Shown here: positions 40,329-41,369 of the stretch, in pieces
Layout: the number at the start of each line of letters is the position of its first letter
Position numbering within the stretch: position 1 is the first letter of the stretch
Virus record (IMG/VR): IMGVR_UViG_3300036846_000270
Coordinates: 1 to 41,369 of that record
Length of the DNA stretch: 41,369 nucleotides
Direction: 5' to 3' (one strand)
Origin: a virus
Made by a program: the position numbers and the translations under genes
Notes under the pieces: generated by a model
Seen by the model: the letters and a program-made list of their open reading frames with translations, nothing else
The model's database searches: none
What the model was told of the DNA's origin: nothing

Positions 40329-40362
40329 ATGACGCTTCTTTTGGCTAGCGTCATAGCCAAAA
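40329..40362 (+). repeat. Two interlocked inverted repeats in the gp43 gap
   Basis: Stem A: ATGACGCT (40329-40336) with AGCGTCAT (40347-40354). Stem B: TTTTGGCT (40339-40346) with AGCCAAAA (40355-40362). Both are perfect 8-bp stems; the 5' arm of B lies in the loop of A and the loop of B is the 3' arm of A, so the two hairpins exclude each other or form a strained pseudoknot. The ATG of the 24-codon ORF opens stem A. Confidence 0.8.
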
Positions 40363-40403
40363 CCCTTTTCCCCCTGCTACGGGCCGCGAGCCGCGACCTA
40401 TGA
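40329..40403 (+). CDS. 24-aa coupling micro-ORF between gp43 halves
   Basis: ATG to TGA, 24 residues, starting MTLLLASVIAKTLFPLL. Its stop overlaps the next ATG as ATGA, the coupling form used throughout this genome, and it begins 5 bases after the upstream stop. It may carry ribosomes across the gap, with access to its ATG set by the interlocked hairpins. No ribosome site is evident. Confidence 0.4.
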   Translation: MTLLLASVIAKTLFPLLRAASRDL

Positions 40404-40966
40404 GCGGCGCAACCGACGCCTTCGCCGAAGCTTCGGCCGCGCTCGCCGACGCGGTCGTCGCGGCGACCAATGATCCCGCCGACGCGGTCCGGCTTCTCTT
40501 GCCGCTCTGCCACTGGCAACCGACGTCGGTCTTCGGGAGCGGACCGCTCGCCGGCGTTATGACCGCGTGGCAAACCGCGATCGTCCGGAACCTCCACTGC
40601 GCGGCGCTCGCGGCGCTCGCGGTCGCGGCGACCGCCTATCAGCCGATCAGCTATCAAGACGCGCAATCGCTCCGCTCGATGGTCTGCGCCGCGATCGACG
40701 CCGAAGCGACGCTCGCGGCCGACGCCGGCGACGACGCGACCTATGGCGCGCTCCGCAATCTCCGCGTCGCCGTCGCGATCGATCTCGCGATCCGCGGCGC
40801 GAATCTCCCGGCGCTCGTCGAGGTTACGACCCTCGTCTCGATGCCGTCGCTCGCCGAAGCTTGGGCGCTCTACCAAGACACCAGCCGCGAGCCGCAGCTC
40901 GTCGCTTCGGCCGACGCGCCGCATCCGCTTTTTCTCCCGCTCAGCTTCCCGGCGCTGTCGCAATAG
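40400..40966 (+). CDS. Mu gp43-like protein, C-terminal half
   Basis: A 188-aa helical protein. VRNLHCAALAALAVAATAYQ, then SMVCAAIDAEATLAADAGDD, LRNLRVAVAIDLAIRGANLP and a final PLFLPLSFPALSQ match the C-terminal part of Mu-type gp43/DNA-circularisation proteins of alpha- and betaproteobacterial phages. Here it is a separate gene in another frame (the first half is in frame 1, this one in frame 2). The two products presumably act together. Confidence 0.7.
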   Translation: MSGATDAFAEASAALADAVVAATNDPADAVRLLLPLCHWQPTSVFGSGPLAGVMTAWQTAIVRNLHCAALAALAVAATAYQPISYQDAQSLRSMVCAAIDAEATLAADAGDDATYGALRNLRVAVAIDLAIRGANLPALVEVTTLVSMPSLAEAWALYQDTSREPQLVASADAPHPLFLPLSFPALSQ

Positions 40967-41369
40967 ATGGCCGACGATATCCCCGCGACGACACTCGACG
41001 ATGTCGATGTCAACGCGCCGGCGGTCCCGGCGAACAACAACCCGACCGCCTCGACCACCTACAAAGCGCCGACGCCGGCCGGCGGCGACGACCTGACGCT
41101 GACGATCGGCGACGTTAGCTGGGTCGGCTGGCAACGGGTCCAACTGACGCGCTCGATGGATACCGTCCCGGCCAATTTTGAAATTCAGGTCACGGAGCGA
41201 TACCCCAACCAGCCGGATATCGACATCAAACCCGGCGCGCCATGTACGGTGAAGCTTGGCGGCGATCTCGTCCTGACCGGCTATATCGACCGTTACGACG
41301 CCGCGGTAAATGCGCGCGAGCATGTCGTCCACATCAGCGGCCGCTCGAAGTCGGCCGACCTTGTCGATT
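40967..41369 (+). CDS. Mu gp44-like baseplate hub protein, 5' part
   Basis: The first 92 codons, before the overlap, plus the repeated start of the window. The gene continues at base 1. An N-terminal ~35-residue Pro/Asn-rich stretch precedes DDLTLTIGDVSWVGWQRV, where the conserved Mu gp44 fold begins. The ATG directly follows the previous stop. Confidence 0.85.
   Translation, partial: MADDIPATTLDDVDVNAPAVPANNNPTASTTYKAPTPAGGDDLTLTIGDVSWVGWQRVQLTRSMDTVPANFEIQVTERYPNQPDIDIKPGAPCTVKLGGDLVLTGYIDRYDAAVNAREHVVHISGRSKSADLVD
41243..41369. repeat. Terminal overlap, right copy
   Basis: Identical to bases 1-127. See the left copy: the contig closes into a circle here. Confidence 0.97.

Noticed and set aside
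40321-40348. Stop readthrough or frameshift joining the gp43 halves
   Set aside because: The TAG is followed by another in-frame stop two codons later, and the second frame has its own stop at 40346, so neither simple readthrough nor a single shift at the end joins them.

Overview
The window is one complete phage genome drawn as a linear contig. Its last 127 bases repeat its first 127 exactly, so it closes into a circle of 41,242 bp; 127 is a common assembler k-mer, so the repeat is most simply an assembly join and not a terminal redundancy. The join falls inside a baseplate gene. The DNA is GC-rich, genes are tightly packed, and many start and stop codons overlap as ATGA or TGATG. Protein features such as a GapR-like protein, a Crp/Fnr regulator of alphaproteobacterial type and small hypotheticals of the kind seen in Rhizobiales prophages suggest an alphaproteobacterial host, probably in the Rhizobiales. 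The host is inferred.

The phage is a temperate contractile-tailed virus of mixed ancestry. Its head module is HK97-like: TerS, TerL, portal, U35 protease, major capsid protein and connectors at 25.4-33.9 kb. Its tail follows phage Mu gene by gene: tail terminator, gp38/DUF2635, sheath, tube, gp41 with a -1 frameshift, tape measure, gp43, gp44, gp45, gp46, gp47 and gp48. This runs from 33.8 kb through the join to 8.2 kb. No Mu transposase is present; a tyrosine integrase at 10.1-11.2 kb indicates site-specific lysogeny.

Layout of the circle: (a) 40967 through the join to 8616, plus strand, holds baseplate, fibres and a holin-like peptide. (b) 8578-9086, minus strand, holds two small proteins. 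(c) 9087-9697 is a repeat-rich region around a small zinc-finger gene and is the best attP candidate. (d) 9698-16378, minus strand, is a recombination and integration operon: HTH regulator, Cas4/RecB-like nuclease, putative annealing protein, SbcC-like ATPase, integrase and a secreted cysteine-rich protein. (e) 16379-16997 is a non-coding control region with palindromes. (f) 16998-17711, minus strand, is a Crp/Fnr-type regulator, the likely lysogeny repressor, divergent from (g). (g) 17729-21064, plus strand, is an early operon: DUF1376 replication-type protein, P22-type antirepressor N-domain, GapR-like protein, VRR-NUC nuclease and an HTH late regulator candidate. (h) 21065-21428 is a structured non-coding stretch. 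(i) 21429-23929 holds HNH, ParB-like and C5 DNA methyltransferase genes. (j) 24115-24681 is a single minus-strand gene with its own terminator. (k) From 24767, plus strand, come a SAM methyltransferase, then packaging, head and tail genes.

Points of most interest are the phased 11-bp iterons and TGTCTAAC inverted repeats beside the integrase module, a Crp/Fnr protein in the repressor position, a split gp43 whose 76-bp gap carries interlocked inverted repeats and a 24-codon micro-ORF, two membrane micro-ORFs that exactly fill gaps in the head operon, a tape measure with two cell-wall-degrading domains while no free endolysin is seen, and a gp45 baseplate protein fused to a collagen-like domain. 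No tRNA, rRNA, CRISPR array or insertion sequence was seen.
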